Assembly (NCBI GenBank): GCA_026027325.1
Contig: JAMSLZ010000001.1
Span: 3,472,001-3,536,000, forward strand
Direction: 5' to 3'
Length of the DNA: 64,000 nt
Source of the DNA: Actinomucor elegans
Taxonomy: Eukaryota; Mucoromycota; Mucoromycetes; Mucorales; Mucoraceae
Shown: positions 1 through 12,555 of the stretch, piece after piece
How positions within the stretch are numbered: position 1 is the stretch's first letter
Layout: the number at the start of each line of letters is the position of its first letter
Notes under the pieces: model-generated
Told to the model about the DNA's origin: nothing
Databases searched by the model: none
What the model saw: the letters and a program-made list of their open reading frames with translations, nothing else
Made by a program: the position numbers and the translations under genes

Positions 1-692
1 CTTTTAAACAACAGCAATGGGTTCGATTTGCCTCGACACAAAATGTTCCTGGTCGTAAGGGATACGCTCCTGGATTTGAGGCACCTAAAGGTACTCGCGA
101 AACGATCAAAGAGACACCCAAGCGTCGTGATATTGCTCATTCACTTACTTCTCATCTCGAAAGCACCAAGCATAAGGAAATTGTGGAATCAACTAGTGTC
201 AAAAAGCAATACCGTCAAGCACTCAAGGTCACACGTCACAAGTATGCACGTGAATTATTAGAAAAGCAAGGACAAAAACAGATGGCATCTGCTGAAAAGT
301 TGGCGTTGACACAACAACGAGTCCAGCTTGCTAAAGCGGCCTTTGATGATGAAAAGAAAAAAGCGCAAGAGCATCAACAGCAAGTAGTGGATATGTTGTC
401 TTTAAATACGACTGAGAAAAAAATGCAAGATAGAGAACAAAAGCGCATTGAAAATCGACTCCAGTTAGAGCAGGCCCAACGCGACACACGACGCAAACAG
501 CTGTTGAAATTGTACACAGCAACGGAATCTTTTGTGACACTTGATAATTTAGATGCTAAAGTGGATGCAGTGATGAGTTCAGAAGGCAGATCTTTCCACG
601 AAGGATTTAATGAATTGATGCACAACACGAGCACTGTTCAATCTGAAATTGAACAAAGAAAAGCACAACTTAGAGAAGCGATGGATCTTTAA
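1..692 (+). CDS. Mitochondrial small-subunit ribosomal protein mS26 (Pet123-like), 3' part
   Basis: The open frame runs from base 3 to the stop at 690-692 with no start codon in the window, so the 5' end lies off the left edge. The visible 229 residues begin with a basic, Arg/Ser-bearing stretch (WVRFASTQN) like the end of a mitochondrial presequence, then PGRKGYAPGFEAP. A long, highly charged helical region follows, rich in Lys, Glu and Gln (KQYRQALKVTRHKYARELL, then repeated QxxR/ExxK patterns), typical of the coiled mS26/Pet123 protein of the mitoribosome small subunit. The protein would act in mitochondrial translation. The identification rests on overall composition and the N-terminal motif, not on a catalytic signature, so another mitochondrial coiled-coil protein is possible. 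Confidence 0.55.
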   Translation, partial: FKQQQWVRFASTQNVPGRKGYAPGFEAPKGTRETIKETPKRRDIAHSLTSHLESTKHKEIVESTSVKKQYRQALKVTRHKYARELLEKQGQKQMASAEKLALTQQRVQLAKAAFDDEKKKAQEHQQQVVDMLSLNTTEKKMQDREQKRIENRLQLEQAQRDTRRKQLLKLYTATESFVTLDNLDAKVDAVMSSEGRSFHEGFNELMHNTSTVQSEIEQRKAQLREAMDL

Positions 693-1249
693 AGTATATA
701 TATAAATAAATAATAAAGTGTGTGTGAAAATAACATGGTGTTACCTACATGTCAACTGACTGGGAAGCTGATTCACGTTTTAAAATGACTTTTATAGAAT
801 GTCAAACTCTAATTTTTTGCTTATATCTTTCGATAAAACTAGCAAGTAAAGGGATCAACCATCATGTAGATGTTGGCATACTCGTGTCTAAAGGGATAGA
901 TGCAATTTCCTAGATGGTTCATCTTGAAAAAGTGGCCATAGCGTTCTTTTTCATCTAGATGACGTGTAAAATATCATGTGTTGCACAGGAGGTGGCTTTT
1001 TCTTAGTATAAAAGCAATCTGTTTGTATATAACTCTTTCTTTTTTTTCTTTAAACTAATATCTAATAGCTCCTTTTTTTATGGGACCAACTATAAATTAA
1101 ATAACCGCTTGTCAAAATAACTTTTTTTTTTTGTTCATCTCTAATTGACTCAACAGTAATGTCCATCAACTCATTAGTACATACCCAAAAACAGGTAGCT
1201 TACTTATTTATTTGTACATCTCTTCATCATCTTACACATCTTGTAGAAA
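693..1249. promoter_or_regulatory. Intergenic region, 3' flank of mS26-like gene and promoter of homeodomain gene
   Basis: About 560 bases without an open frame of note. There are several poly-T runs (1031-1045, 1071-1080, 1122-1132) and a TATAAATTAAATA stretch near 1090. Such T-rich leaders recur before start codons throughout this window. No specific factor site can be supported. Confidence 0.35.
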
Positions 1250-2097
1250 ATGCGCACATTTAGTCCTGTCATTCTATTTCATGACCATCAGTACGTAAAA
1301 GCTGGTTCAGGTGACCTTGAACACGTCCATATTCCTTACGGTGACCCATCTTATGGTCGTCACCTTGATGTTCACAAAAAGAGAATCCATGAAATGCTGC
1401 AGACAAACGGTCGGTATTGGCTAGATATCATTACATGGACTAGAGGTAATAAAAATATAACTGCGCCTCAAATTAAAAAAAAATGTCTGTGCACAGTTGA
1501 CACATTTTGTAATAGATCATCCTGAGCCTCATTCACCTGTGCCTTCACTCGTATCATCGCCCAGCCCACCTCATTATAATCATCCCCACTATTATAATAC
1601 ACCATCACCTGGGCGTGAAGAAGAAATCTTTGAAGAATCTTATCGACGTAAGCATATGACTGAGAAAAAGGTAACCTCAGCAACCAATAAACGCCGACGT
1701 GGGAATCTGCCAAAAGCCGTGACAGCCATCCTACGCGATTGGCTCTCACGACACAAGAAACACCCGTATCCAACCGAAGAAGAAAAGGCTGCTTTGGCAG
1801 CAGAGACCAACTTGAACTTGAATCAAATTAGTAACTGGTTTATTAATGCAAGAAGACGTATTCTTCAGCCTATGCTTGAACAAGAAGAAGAAGAGAAGAA
1901 CGAGCTGGACATTATTATGCCTTATGAAGGTAGTTTTACTGTCTAAAAAGTAATAAGGCAATATACTAACTATTTTATCAGATGATGTTTATCATGATCG
2001 ACGGCTTAGAAAGAGATCAGCTACTGATGTATTGGCGCCTACAAAATACCCCCCTCAAAAGAGAATGGCACCCAATACATCAAGAAGAAGAAGTTAA
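1250..2097 (+). CDS. TALE-class homeodomain transcription factor, three exons
   Basis: Exons 1250-1445, 1516-1929 and 1982-2097 join in frame (introns GTAATA...AATAG, and GTAGTT...ACTAAC...TCAG with a clear branch point) to give a protein of about 240 residues. Exon 2 carries the homeodomain: [19 protein letters not shown], the three-residue loop extension typical of TALE proteins around [12 protein letters not shown], and recognition helix [15 protein letters not shown] with the invariant W-F-N-R. An acidic EEEEEK stretch follows it, and exon 3 encodes a basic Arg/Ser-rich tail ending in RRRS. It is expected to bind DNA in the nucleus. The N-terminal exon ([16 protein letters not shown]) is unrelated to any domain I recognise. 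Without exon 3 the frame would stop at 1946, so both ends are possible, but the consensus intron favours 2097. Confidence 0.85.
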
Positions 2098-2291
2098 ATC
2101 AATTGTATCATTTTTTTCTGTATTATTTATCACATTCACATATATATTCATATAATTTTTTTTTTTTTTTTGCCTGGTGCACACACACTCACACACTTAC
2201 ACATCATTTTCTTGTCCTTTTTTTTTTACCCCAATTTCAATTTACTATAATAAAAAATATAAAAAAGGTGCATGATTTCCTTTTTACTCTT

Positions 2292-2649
2292 ATGCCGTCA
2301 CTGCAACGTCAAGACCAAGGTGCACGTGCACCAATTGTTATTATTCACAAAGGGGATAATCATGAGAATACTCAGCTGTCAATCTAGGATAGTTAAAGAT
2401 AGGCAACTATTGCCGTAAAACGTAATCAAGCTGCATAATTTCGCTCTTCTTACAAATCACATATTATCTGTAATGTATTACAAGCTTACTTTTTATTCTC
2501 AATGACGGGGACCTTTTTTTTTTTTTCTTTTTACTTTTTTTTGACAGGTTAAAGCTTTTTGTCAAGAACAGGGTCCCCTTCTAGAACCGGAACAGGCCGA
2601 ATCGTTTTTGTTAGACGATCATAGAAAGAAAGAAAAAAAGTCAGCTTAA
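2292..2649 (+). CDS. Possible small spliced gene of unknown function
   Basis: Two coding-looking pieces lie in one direction. An ATG at 2292 opens 31 codons (MPSLQRQDQGARAP...), stopping at 2387. A second piece starts right after a poly-T/TTGACAG acceptor at 2548 and reads VKAFCQEQGPLLEPEQ...KKEKKSA to a stop at 2647-2649. The second piece has protein-like composition and a sensible acceptor. I could not find a donor that joins the two in frame, so the gene model is incomplete and a further exon may be missing. The family was not recognised. It could also be an extra 3' exon of a transcript from the homeodomain locus. Confidence 0.25.
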
Positions 2650-5600
2650 TAGACCGTTAGATTCAAAGTAACCCATCATTAAGAAAATCTTTTAGCAGGT
2701 CACACAATGGTTTCCAGAATATCGAATACCACTCCTAGATGGTTTGATATCTAGTCCCGTCATACTATATAGGTTTAGATTATTCCCTAACTACTTATTA
2801 AAAATAGCATGGTTTTCTCTACGGAATGACTTGGATGATCTAGGTCGTGTAGCTGGATTCAACGCGTAATTACAAGCAGGAATCAGGAACTTACGTTTTA
2901 AATGCCGCTTATACAACATACCTCAGTCGCTAAGACCAGCCCTTCTATATCAATAGGTTACATCAACTCGTTTGTACTTCATTTACTAGTCTGTCTCATC
3001 ATAATACAAAAAAAAAACTGTGGTTCGTTGTTGAGCTACCTTTGATTTAGTGACCTGGTGCAGTAACCAGGATCATCTGTTTGAATCGCCGACTGTATCA
3101 AGTGTTTCAGAATCTATCATACTGTAACACTTGTTATTGTTGATATACAACAATGCAAACTAGCTTATTCAAAAAAGAGCGCTTTTTTTTTCTATATTCT
3201 GTCCAAAAATTATTGCTTTTTCTTAGTTGATGATTGATCTACAAGCTAATATGTGATTTTCAGGGCGGCTTGATTTCAGTGTTCGATAGCCAATGAAATC
3301 ATTGCCCTGCATTTCAGTGAGTACTGGTGCCAATCTGTTAGTATGAGGGGAACCTGCTGAGACGTTTCTTATTAAAGTATGGCGCTATTTGCACCACATC
3401 ATGTTAATATGGGGCCCTTCAAGGGGATAGAGTTTCATTAACCTGTTTGCTATGTTGACGAAATAACTTTGTATTTGGAGAAAAGATCTTTGAGTTCTCC
3501 CAACATACAAATACAATCCCTGAACAAAGATATTAATAAACTTTGAATAGTGCCTATGGCTCAGCAATCATAAGGGTTCCATTCCAGTTTATGTGAAAGG
3601 CGACTATAATTGAATCCCTCTATAAAACTGTACACCTTTTTATTATAAATAGCACTATTTGTAACAAGTAAAAGGTTATCTAAGCAGACGTTGATGTTAC
3701 ATGTCTGTTTCAAATGTCAATACGAAAGAACAAGGCTAGAATGTATTCTAAACCAACTTGCTTCACATATTGTTGTGAGAAAAGTAAACACAGTCGTCTA
3801 GTTATAGAGAGCATTACTAGAAATGTACCTTAAATGTAGCTAGCTACTACAAAATTACATATTACCAAGTTCTATTAATAAAAAAAAAGTCTGGTAGTAG
3901 TACAATGCATTCTTTTGATTCTTTATTTTACTGCATATTGATATGTTGGTTTATGTTGGTTTATGATGGTAAATGATATTTGTATGTCTATTAAGCGCTG
4001 ATATATGCTTAAAGAAAGACTTTAGGGTCAAATATTAGGTTGGCAGGTCCCCTTCAACAACAGGTCATGTCATACAACCAAAAAGGGCGCGTAAAAGCGT
4101 AGCTGCAGTTTGATAAACATCTGATAATAGTAGCTGTGCCTCGCTCAATCCGGTTGCTCAGCCTCTGCTTAAAATTACCAATTCGGTCTATATTAACAAT
4201 CATACAATAACAAAAACACTAATATATACTTGTTACTGTAAGAAATGAATTTGTATTTGAAACCATAGTTCTAAATAGGTCTTTAATACAGTCAAAAATA
4301 GATGCAAAGGTATCCTGTTACTCAATTTTGACGGATAGTTGGAGATTAAATGTTTTAAATCTGAAGCACATGGTAAATGAAAAGTTTAACTTGAAATTTG
4401 ATCTTATCATTTTTGAGAACAAAGCAACACCAATACAATGAAGGCCTTTTAGTAAAGTTTGTATAATATCGAAAGACATTAAAGTCATTTGATGTTGTTT
4501 TGAATTCAAGCAGTCACCCTTTGTAAAAGGCAATTTTTTGTATATCTTTCTTGAAATGCAGTCGTTGCTCGAGTACTTCGTATATAACATAGCCTAATAC
4601 ACCATATTTTTACGTGCTCTGAAGCGTACTAAACCTATACTAGCCGGTTATATCTTGAAAGTGCTGTATTCACACTTTCCAAAAAGAAAGTAGTTCCTGA
4701 AAATTTAAGTCAAAGTGTATACATATCCTTGGAAATTATCAATATTCAACATCTCTCATTCATCGAGTGATTCTACTTTTATCGTACTTGATTATTTGTA
4801 CAGGTTCATAATGAAGCACTAAGTTTACTACAATCAATATGCACTGATTATATCATTTTACAAAGTTACATTGTGAATTAAATGCATTTCAAACACGAAA
4901 TTTGTTAATTTATATACAAATCTTGGCCAAATAGCACATCTGATTGCTATTCCATACTCAAAAAGGATGACTGTATTTAATAAATACTCAATTTGACTTT
5001 TCTCTCTCTCTTTTTTGCATTAATAAACGTCCTTTTTGTATTTGCCCATCTACAGCCTTCATAAGCCATATGGTTACATTCCTTTCTAATAAAATTCTCA
5101 AACACTTTTCTTTATCAGTATCTAAAACATCTTATCAACCTACTGATAATAATAATAATTGGCTGGGAACAGTCGTTACTTTTCTGTAAATCGAGACTAA
5201 AACCTTGAATATCACTAAACATATAGCCTGTCATATTCTCTAGCTACAAAGCGTTCCGTAACGCTCTTACACTGTAAAATGAGAATACTAAATATGGATT
5301 GTGTGGTTATCTTGGATGATTATCTTCCAATAATATACAAACCTTGTCTGACTAGATATCAATTTATATCATTGAATGGTCCTTGGTGTGGTGAATTTGA
5401 CATTATGTAAGCCCCTCAATTAGCTTCTAATATATTTAGAAACGAGTTTTAATTTACACCGTGTCTACCCGTTAATACACTGTCAAATTTCAAAATACAA
5501 ATGGATTACTGCATTATTTTCATTCGGCCCGAACTTCTATTGTGTTTCATTGGGTATGCTATTGACTATTGAGATTCAATTTGTGCTATTGACGTTTGGT

Positions 5601-6207
5601 CTGATGACAATGATACGAATAAACCGAAACAAAATGCTCAATTAGACAAGGTCAAAGGGTAACGAAGACAAAAATAAAGACTGTTTTATAAGCTTACTGT
5701 CACATAAAATTGTGGATAGTAAATGGTACTCGTTTTTTTTTTCGGCATCCTTATATGAGTCATATGCATAGCGCGTGTCTTGTTCCATCCCGCAGCGTTC
5801 CTCTACACCCGTTGCTTCTTTAATATAGACTTTTCTATCTTACTTAATAGTCTAAATGATGATTATTGCTATCGATGAAAACTATAAACCATAATGTGCT
5901 TGCATATGGGTTATTTGCTTGATAGTGTAACATAAATGTCGCATGGGGCAATATATGCATCATGTGCTTTCAAAAGATCTATATGTAATTATATATCCTA
6001 ATTGCTAAGGTATTCATATAAGAGGGAGACATCACCAGCCTTCAAATGCTTTATATTAATAATCAGAAAAAAAAATCCCACTTCCAATCGGATCAACTGT
6101 GAAGTCATCATCAATTTTGATTCCTAACCCTATATATATTTATATATATATAAAGCCTAGTTTCCCGAGTTGCTTGTCTTTCTTTTTAGACATTTTTAAT
6201 TTAAGCA
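2650..6207. other. Gene-poor AT-rich region
   Basis: About 3.5 kb in which no frame longer than about 90 codons occurs, and none has recognisable protein composition or a splice pattern that joins pieces. There are simple runs (poly-A near 3008 and 3883; TATATATTTATATATATATAAA at about 6133-6154, close to the NADH dehydrogenase start and likely part of its core promoter). A direct 11-base repeat TTGGTTTATG occurs near 3953. I see no transposon open frame or terminal repeat; a long-decayed element cannot be excluded. Confidence 0.5.
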
Positions 6208-6936
6208 ATGCGATTCACCTCTTGCACTACTTCAAGTACCACGGCTTTTGCTTTTACAAGATATAACAGTTGGGCACTCGTTCAGAAGCGATTAAGCAGT
6301 AATGCAGGACCATCAATGGCTATGCAGACAAAACTTGCACCTACAGCCGTAAACTTGCCAGTTTCAAATCAATTCCGTATGTAATAGAAGCTTCAATTAA
6401 TCATACGCAAACTAACAATGAATTTACATAGCAAAACATTTTCTTCAAACCAAGACAAGAACACTAGGCAAATCTCAAGGTAAAAAAAAGAAAAAGAAAA
6501 AAAAAACTACTGACATTTTGCTTTTGAGACTTTGCTATTAAACTAATCTTCTTTTTTTATTTTATCGATAAGGACGTGTTGTCATCTTGGGTAATATGAA
6601 GATATAAAAAATGATATCAGAAGTTGTCATCTAAACTCATTTAAAAAAATTGAATTATAGGCTCAGGCTGGGCAGGTAAAACAAACTTAAAGCAATCGTT
6701 GACAGAAGGTTTACATCAGAGTTGTTTCAGGTTTTAGATTAATTAGAGAACTGGATAAAAAAAACTATGATGTTTCCGTAGTTTCACCCAGGTAAAAAAA
6801 AAAAAAAAAGTGATTAACAAAAAGCTCATTCTTCCTTAGCTAATACGTTTCTTCTATAATAGAAACCATTTTGTCTTCACTCCATTGTTGGCTAGGTAAG
6901 AAAAAGCCTCCGATCCAGTCTTCAACTACTTACTGC

Positions 6937-6975
<39 letters not shown>

Positions 6976-8668
6976 ATTTCAGTACGTCTGTAGGTACACT
7001 GGAATTCAGATGCATTACAGAACCAGTAAGAACCTATTCCAAAGACACCAATTTTTATCAAGCATTCTGTGATGAAATCGGTTTGTGTTTATCGCTCAAG
7101 TGACTATTGAAACACAACTGATCGTCTTTACCATAGATGTTAAGAATCAAGTTATTTATTGTACTTCAAATATTCAAGAGAGTAAATTTATTCTATAGAA
7201 ATCATTATACTCTTTAGACGTTAACAAAGTTATGATGTATATATAGATGATATAGAGAGAAAAAAGTTCACATTAGATTATGACAAGTTGGTTATTGCCG
7301 TTGGTGCCTATTCAAACACATTTGGTATTCCTGGAGTCAAAGAGCACGCTTTTTTCTTGAAAGAAGTCAATGATGCCAGAAAGATTAGACAGAGATTAGT
7401 TGATTGTAAGTATGCTGATTTGATAGACCAAAGCTTTATTACGATAGTTAATGTTTTTTTTTGATATTAGGCTTTGAATATGCTTCTCAACCAGGATTAA
7501 CTAATAAAGAGAAAGAAGATCGCTTGCACTTTGTCGTAGTCGGCGGTGGACCTACTGTAAGATGGTATGCTTATGCAGCATTCTTCAATACTAACGTTTC
7601 GTTGTAGGGTGTCGAATTCTCTGCTGAGCTGTATGATTTTATTTCTGCCGACTTGTCAAGACTGTATCCAGATTTAATTGGCAAGACACGTATGACTTTG
7701 TACGATGTAGCCCCTACGATTCTCGGTTCTTTTGATTCCCATTTGTCAGAATATGCATCAAAGAAGTTTAGTCGTAAAGGAATTCAAATCAAAACGCGTA
7801 AGTCCTTAAAACCAATGTTTTTTTATGAGTGTCCTTGTTGATTATGTTGACTGGTTAGAACGTTACGTCGAGAAGGTAGAGAGCGATCACCTAGTTATCA
7901 AGGAAGAAGGAAAAGGTAAGAAATAGCTATTACATTTAGAACCACTGATCTTACTATATGGATCTAGTGCCGTACGGCTTGTTGGTTTGGTCTACTGGTT
8001 TGATGCAGAATCCTCTTGTCGAGTCCTTCACAAGTGCAGCAAAAGATAAATCTGGTCAAAGGTAGAGCTATACTAAATGAAAATGTTGCTTCATATGACT
8101 CTCGTGTCTAATGAATAAATATAGAATTCTAACTGACGGTCATTTGCGAGTGCTCGATAAAGACACCAAGACCCCATATCCCAATATCTATGCCTTGGGT
8201 GATTGTGCCACAATTCTGGATAACAATTTACCAGCCACTGCTCAAGGTAGTCAATTTATACATATCGTATGTTCACTTTATACTAATGTTTAATCGCAAT
8301 CAGTCGCAAATCAGAAAGCGGGATATCTCGTAAAAGGTAATAATGAAAATAATGCGTTCATGTCCAATGTTCTTATCTTTTTTTATTTTATGTTAGCGCT
8401 GAATGCTATCGCTAAACGGGGCTATGAAGAGACTGACGGTAAAGACTTTCAATACAGAAATAAGGGCATGATGGCTTATATTGGCTCTTACGAGGCTTTG
8501 GTTGACATGTCTGCTATCCGTAACTGGGCCAAGATGTCTGGCCATGTCTCCTGGTTTTTATGGCGGTCTGCTTATATCAGCAAGAGTGTCAGCGTTCGAA
8601 ACAAGATGTTGATCGCCTACCACTGGTTCCTGACATTCACTTTAGGGAGAGATATCAGCCGTTTTTAA
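6208..8668 (+). CDS. Type II (rotenone-insensitive) NADH:ubiquinone oxidoreductase, mitochondrial, multi-intron
   Basis: Single-subunit flavoenzyme that passes electrons from NADH to ubiquinone without proton pumping, on the mitochondrial inner membrane. Exons begin 6208-6376, 6432-6479, 6573-6590, 6661-6675, 6731-6791 and continue through about seven more to the stop at 8666-8668. The joined protein has a basic Ser/Arg-rich presequence (FTRYNSWALVQKRLSSN), then the FAD-binding Rossmann motif GRVVILGSGWAG split over tiny exons, NHFVFTPLLAS, KLVIAVGAYSNTFGIPGV, the second NADH-binding motif VVVGGGPTGVEFSAEL, the late FAD motif PNIYALGDCA, and the C-terminal membrane-anchoring end (WRSAYISKSVSVRNKML, FTLGRDISRF). 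All are hallmarks of the NDE/NDI family. No EF-hand was seen. Whether it faces the matrix or the intermembrane space cannot be told. Confidence 0.93.
6938..6973 (+). repeat. Poly-T tract of 36 in an intron
   Basis: A pure run of 36 thymines sits directly upstream of the GCATTTCAG acceptor of an NADH dehydrogenase intron. It acts as an extreme polypyrimidine tract and is a likely site of length variation and of assembly error. Confidence 0.9.
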
Positions 8669-8712
8669 GATAATAAAAAGTCTATTGATACATTGTTTTT
8701 TTTATTCATAAT

Positions 8713-9404
8713 TTACAAGAAGAAAGGCTTCTTTTTATCTTTTTTCTCTGATACATCTTGCTCTTCTTTCACGTTCATCCAATTTGAATCATCCTGTGGT
8801 GTTTGGCTAGATTTTGCTACAGCTGCTGTTGGTTGCTGTTGATGCTGCTCTGATGATGCAATCACTATATATATAAAAAAAATACGAATTTTAAACAATG
8901 TTTTGGTTTCCAACACAATGGTTAGGACTTACAATGATTCAAATATTCATCATCAATATCATCTGTATTTCCCGTTGCATCACTACCATACTTGTTATTC
9001 ATTAACACCATCTTAATCTCGGTTCTTAGGCTATCGTCGATCTGTTCTCCATTCTCGATACGTTTAATCAATTCTTCGAGTAGCTTGGTCTTGTGTGCTG
9101 TCTTTTCTTTGTACTCTTTATAATCCATTTTGAGCCAGATAAGGTGAAGCGCTTCAGATCCAAATACGACCCACATGAGATATTCTAAAAAGTAGGGCAT
9201 ATGGCGCTGTCTTTTGAAATGATGAGCGGCTGATTGTAAACCATTGTATTCTTTAGGGGCTGCATGCACAGATCGTACAAATGCTCTTGTGGGTCGAGCT
9301 AGCGCAGGTCGAATCGCTGTAGATCTTGCTGCTGTTGTGAACGATTGCGTAAGTGCTTTTTGATTAATAAATCTCGAAAACAATAGGCTTGTTGGTTTTG
9401 ACAT
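8713..9404 (-). CDS. Small mitochondrial membrane protein (INA17-like architecture)
   Basis: Two exons on the minus strand, 9404-8933 and 8864-8713, joined by a GTAAGT...ATATAG intron in phase 1, giving about 207 residues. The N-terminus is a strong presequence rich in Arg, Ser and Ala with no acidic residues (FSRFINQKALTQSFTTAARS). One hydrophobic segment follows (YFLEYLMWVVFGSEALHLIW), then a charged helix (KMDYKEYKEKTAHKTKLLEE), an acidic stretch and a Lys-rich end. This layout resembles the yeast F1Fo assembly factor INA17, which also has one membrane segment followed by a W-K-rich coiled helix, but sequence similarity cannot be shown here. It is tail-to-tail with the NADH dehydrogenase gene, with only 44 bases between the stops. 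Confidence 0.6.
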
Positions 9405-10989
9405 TATGTTACAAGAAATATGGGAAAGTAAACAGGAGGGGGTTTGGCTGGGCTACGGGAGCTCGGAGTTTTCTAGATTTTCACGGATACAAAAAAAAAA
9501 TAAAAAATAAAAATAATGATAGGTTAACCAAAGTTTTTCTTACACCGTATAAACCAAGTATACCATATAGTTTGGATTTATGTGTCATTTTTATATCATT
9601 CGAAATTTACAATAGTATGTAGTTTCATGTGCAATAATACATTTTACTGTTGATTAAGTCCAGCTTGTTGATGGGATCCTCTTTATTAGTAATTTTAAGT
9701 ACATCCAATGTAATGTAATTAACCTTTATAAGTTTATAATGGATATGATTGAAGAATGCTACTCAATTCGGATAACAAAGAAGAAACTGAAATGTTTAAC
9801 AAGTTTTACGTTATTATATAATTGTTTTTTTTATTATACTGCCATGAACGTTCAATAGCTCGTCAGTTATACTATTTTTACTTGGCTTTACGCTGGATAT
9901 TTCCTCCTGTTTATTGAACAATTGATTGATTACGATAAAGCTGCCTTTCATCATACTAGCACTGGCGGAACGTAAATGAACGTTGATAACGTAATATCCA
10001 TACTTCCTTAGTCAAGAAAGAAAATGACTTTTTGAACCCTTTATCATGTGAGCTGAAAAAAGGTCAATGCATTAATCAAGTTTTGAAAACGTATCTGAAT
10101 ATTATTGATGTGAAGAAATGCATGGGCTGTTAAAGAAGCAGGTTTAATTAAGTTGGCCCCCATAGCACCAGCGCCTATATATTCATACACGACCATGTTA
10201 GTATTAATGGTTGCACTTATAGCCTGACAGAAAATGAATACCATTTTTTACCTCGCGCTAAAATGCAAGATATATTCTATATGCAATCACCCTCTTTCTA
10301 TAAACTATTAATATACCAAAGAATCATATTTTCTTTGTGACTGAAGCTGAGGTTTGTAAATGTTTCATCAAATAAATTGAATATGATACCTATAGGGTAA
10401 AAGGAGTCTGTAAATAAGCGCACCAAGATGAAGAATAGTGTAAAAAGAAATTAGTTGGTAAAGCGCTAAATCTATTGATTCCAAGACCTACCTCAATGAA
10501 AGGTATCACCGCCATTGGGGACAGGCCTAGCCTCGCTTCGCTGTAAGAAGCCGGCTGATGTTGAAAAGCTGTTATCAGTGTTGGAGTAACTGAGTTGAGG
10601 GCTGAAACCAGGAAACGTGCTTCCAAAGAGCAGCTAAGACAGATCATTGAGACCAGCTGCGAACAGCGATGCCTTATCTCGACTGGGTGTTACTTGGAAA
10701 AATAGAATTTACGGACATTTTAGCGCAAGAACTCGCCTCGCATCGATTTTATCTTCCAGTTATTAACAGCACAGCTTCTCATAACAAAGTATCCAAGTAT
10801 GTGAGGCGGTATGCTTGTTAGTGGTGAATACAGATGTGCCAAGTTGTAAATTTTAGGTTTCTAATTCCTTTAACCGCGAATCAATGCAAAGGCCTCGATC
10901 ACCAACGAATGTCAGTGGGATAGTGAAATTATTGTCCATATATTTCTTCTTTTAATATCCAGCCCCTTTCTGCTTTTGACAAAAAATGT
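9405..10989. other. Gene-poor region with a GC-richer island at 10.49-10.70 kb
   Basis: Mostly AT-rich DNA without supported genes. An island at about 10490-10700 is clearly richer in G+C, and on the minus strand it carries an 85-codon frame (10647-10390) whose reading up to the sequence ATTGAG|GTAGGT looks like an exon with a consensus donor. A second frame (10244-10044) has alanine/glycine-rich sequence (EYIGAGAMGANLIKPA). I could not join them in frame or recognise a family. They may be relics. Confidence 0.3.
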
Positions 10990-11011
10990 TTCCAAAGTGA
11001 AATGGACGTAG

Positions 11012-12555
11012 TTGGTTTATTGCTGCTGTATGGTATTGATACACTGTTTCCGGCCCTTGGAGAGTACTTTATTTATCTCACAGATATTTGCAATCATTGT
11101 CTTAAACCACACGTCCAACGATCGTTTATTATCTCAAAGAAATGTAAACGATATCTTGTTAGATGGTGGAACTAAATGCAGTGGAAATACTAGCAGCGAA
11201 GAAGTAAGACCCCCATCTTATTGTTTTATTCGCCAATACTCAAACAGCATGCTGTTTGTAAAATATTCTTCGTTTCAATGCGATTTTTTCTGGAGCAAAT
11301 CAAATTATTGATGGGCCACTAGCGGTGGGAGAAAATCTGATCGATGCTAATGGCTATTAAACCAACTTTGTAGGAACTTCCAGTGATTGCATTAATGCGG
11401 AAATCAAATTTAGTGATTATGGAGGGTTAGCTTTCGTTAACAGTACGCTAATCCGTAGTGTTGCGTATTTGCCTAACCTTAAAAGCTTGAGAGAAGTGAT
11501 TGAATACATCTCTATTGTAATATGACTAACAGCAATAGTACTGGCTTTTCGCTTTTGGACAAGTCTTTATTGGTGCTATTAATATCTTCAGCTTACCGAC
11601 CGAGTCTTTATCTTGATGATGATCATAATATAATTACCATCAGCGGTAAAACTAATGGCTACGGTGTTATTACTATAAGTACATGTTATGAAGGAAATTG
11701 TCCTTTATCTCCCGGGAGTATACCTGATCATTCCGCAATCTTCTTTTATGTTGCGAGAGCTTGACATGGACCAGGAATAGGGTAATTACCTTCGAAATTG
11801 ATCGTGAATGTGTGTGCATATCATCTACTTAGTTACATATTGTACGGGTAGAACCTGAAAATAATAGCTTGTTATCGTTCTATTATAGGTGTCTATCAAT
11901 ACTGGAGCGTTTTTTATTTATCAACACAACTCATCCTAGTATGGGTATGAACATCTGCAACACAATTTTGGAGCTCTACCCTTCTGGGTTTGAGGCTACC
12001 TGCTTTACTGGTAATATTCAACTTGCCCTTTTTAGTGAACTAGGCGGTTTAACTCTCGCTCTGGAAGGTATGCCTATCAACCTAATAAGCCCAAATTCAG
12101 CGACTTAATATAATCAACAACAGCTAGAGACATTGTAGGACAAACCTCTGGTGTTCCTTATGATGGCTATTCAATCACAGGTTCCGGGATTCGAAGTTAT
12201 AAAGCTTTTAGCAGATAATGCAATAGGCAATTGTATGCCCGGATTCTCAGAAATTGTTACAGCATCTATTACTAAAACTTCAGTCTCTCAAATTAAGACT
12301 GTTTTAATCACTACTACAGTTATTGTGCTGACTCTAACAGACACTGAGACCTACACTGCTATCATCATTACTGCCACCACAACCAGCAAAGGCACTGAAA
12401 TTCAAACTACTACTGAGGATGGCACGACTTTGACGTCCGTTGTTATCATTCTCCGTGCTTATAGTAGTTATCACACAAGGCTACAAAGAAAAGTGATCAC
12501 GCTCAAGAACAGAAGTCTCGAAGTAGTTGTAACTTTTCTTGATGACTATGAATAA
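11012..12555 (+). pseudogene. Decayed copy (A) of the secreted CAA-like family
   Basis: Homologous along its length to the better preserved copies at 48.3-49.8 and 58.0-59.5 kb. Conserved blocks are LLSQRNVNDILLDGG and CSGNTSSEE before a GTAAGA donor (matching LLSKRSVESILLDSG / CGGNSSTEE), IIDGPLAVG, RPSLYLDDDHNIITISGKT, TCYEGNC.LSPGS, MGMNICNTILELYPS, and the Thr-rich end (TDTETYTAIIITATTTSKG). The start codon and signal peptide are not in frame, a TAA interrupts just after the DGPLAVG block, and the later blocks fall in different frames, so this is a pseudogene. It lies about 35 kb from the main family cluster, which shows the family spread beyond the inverted repeat. Confidence 0.8.
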
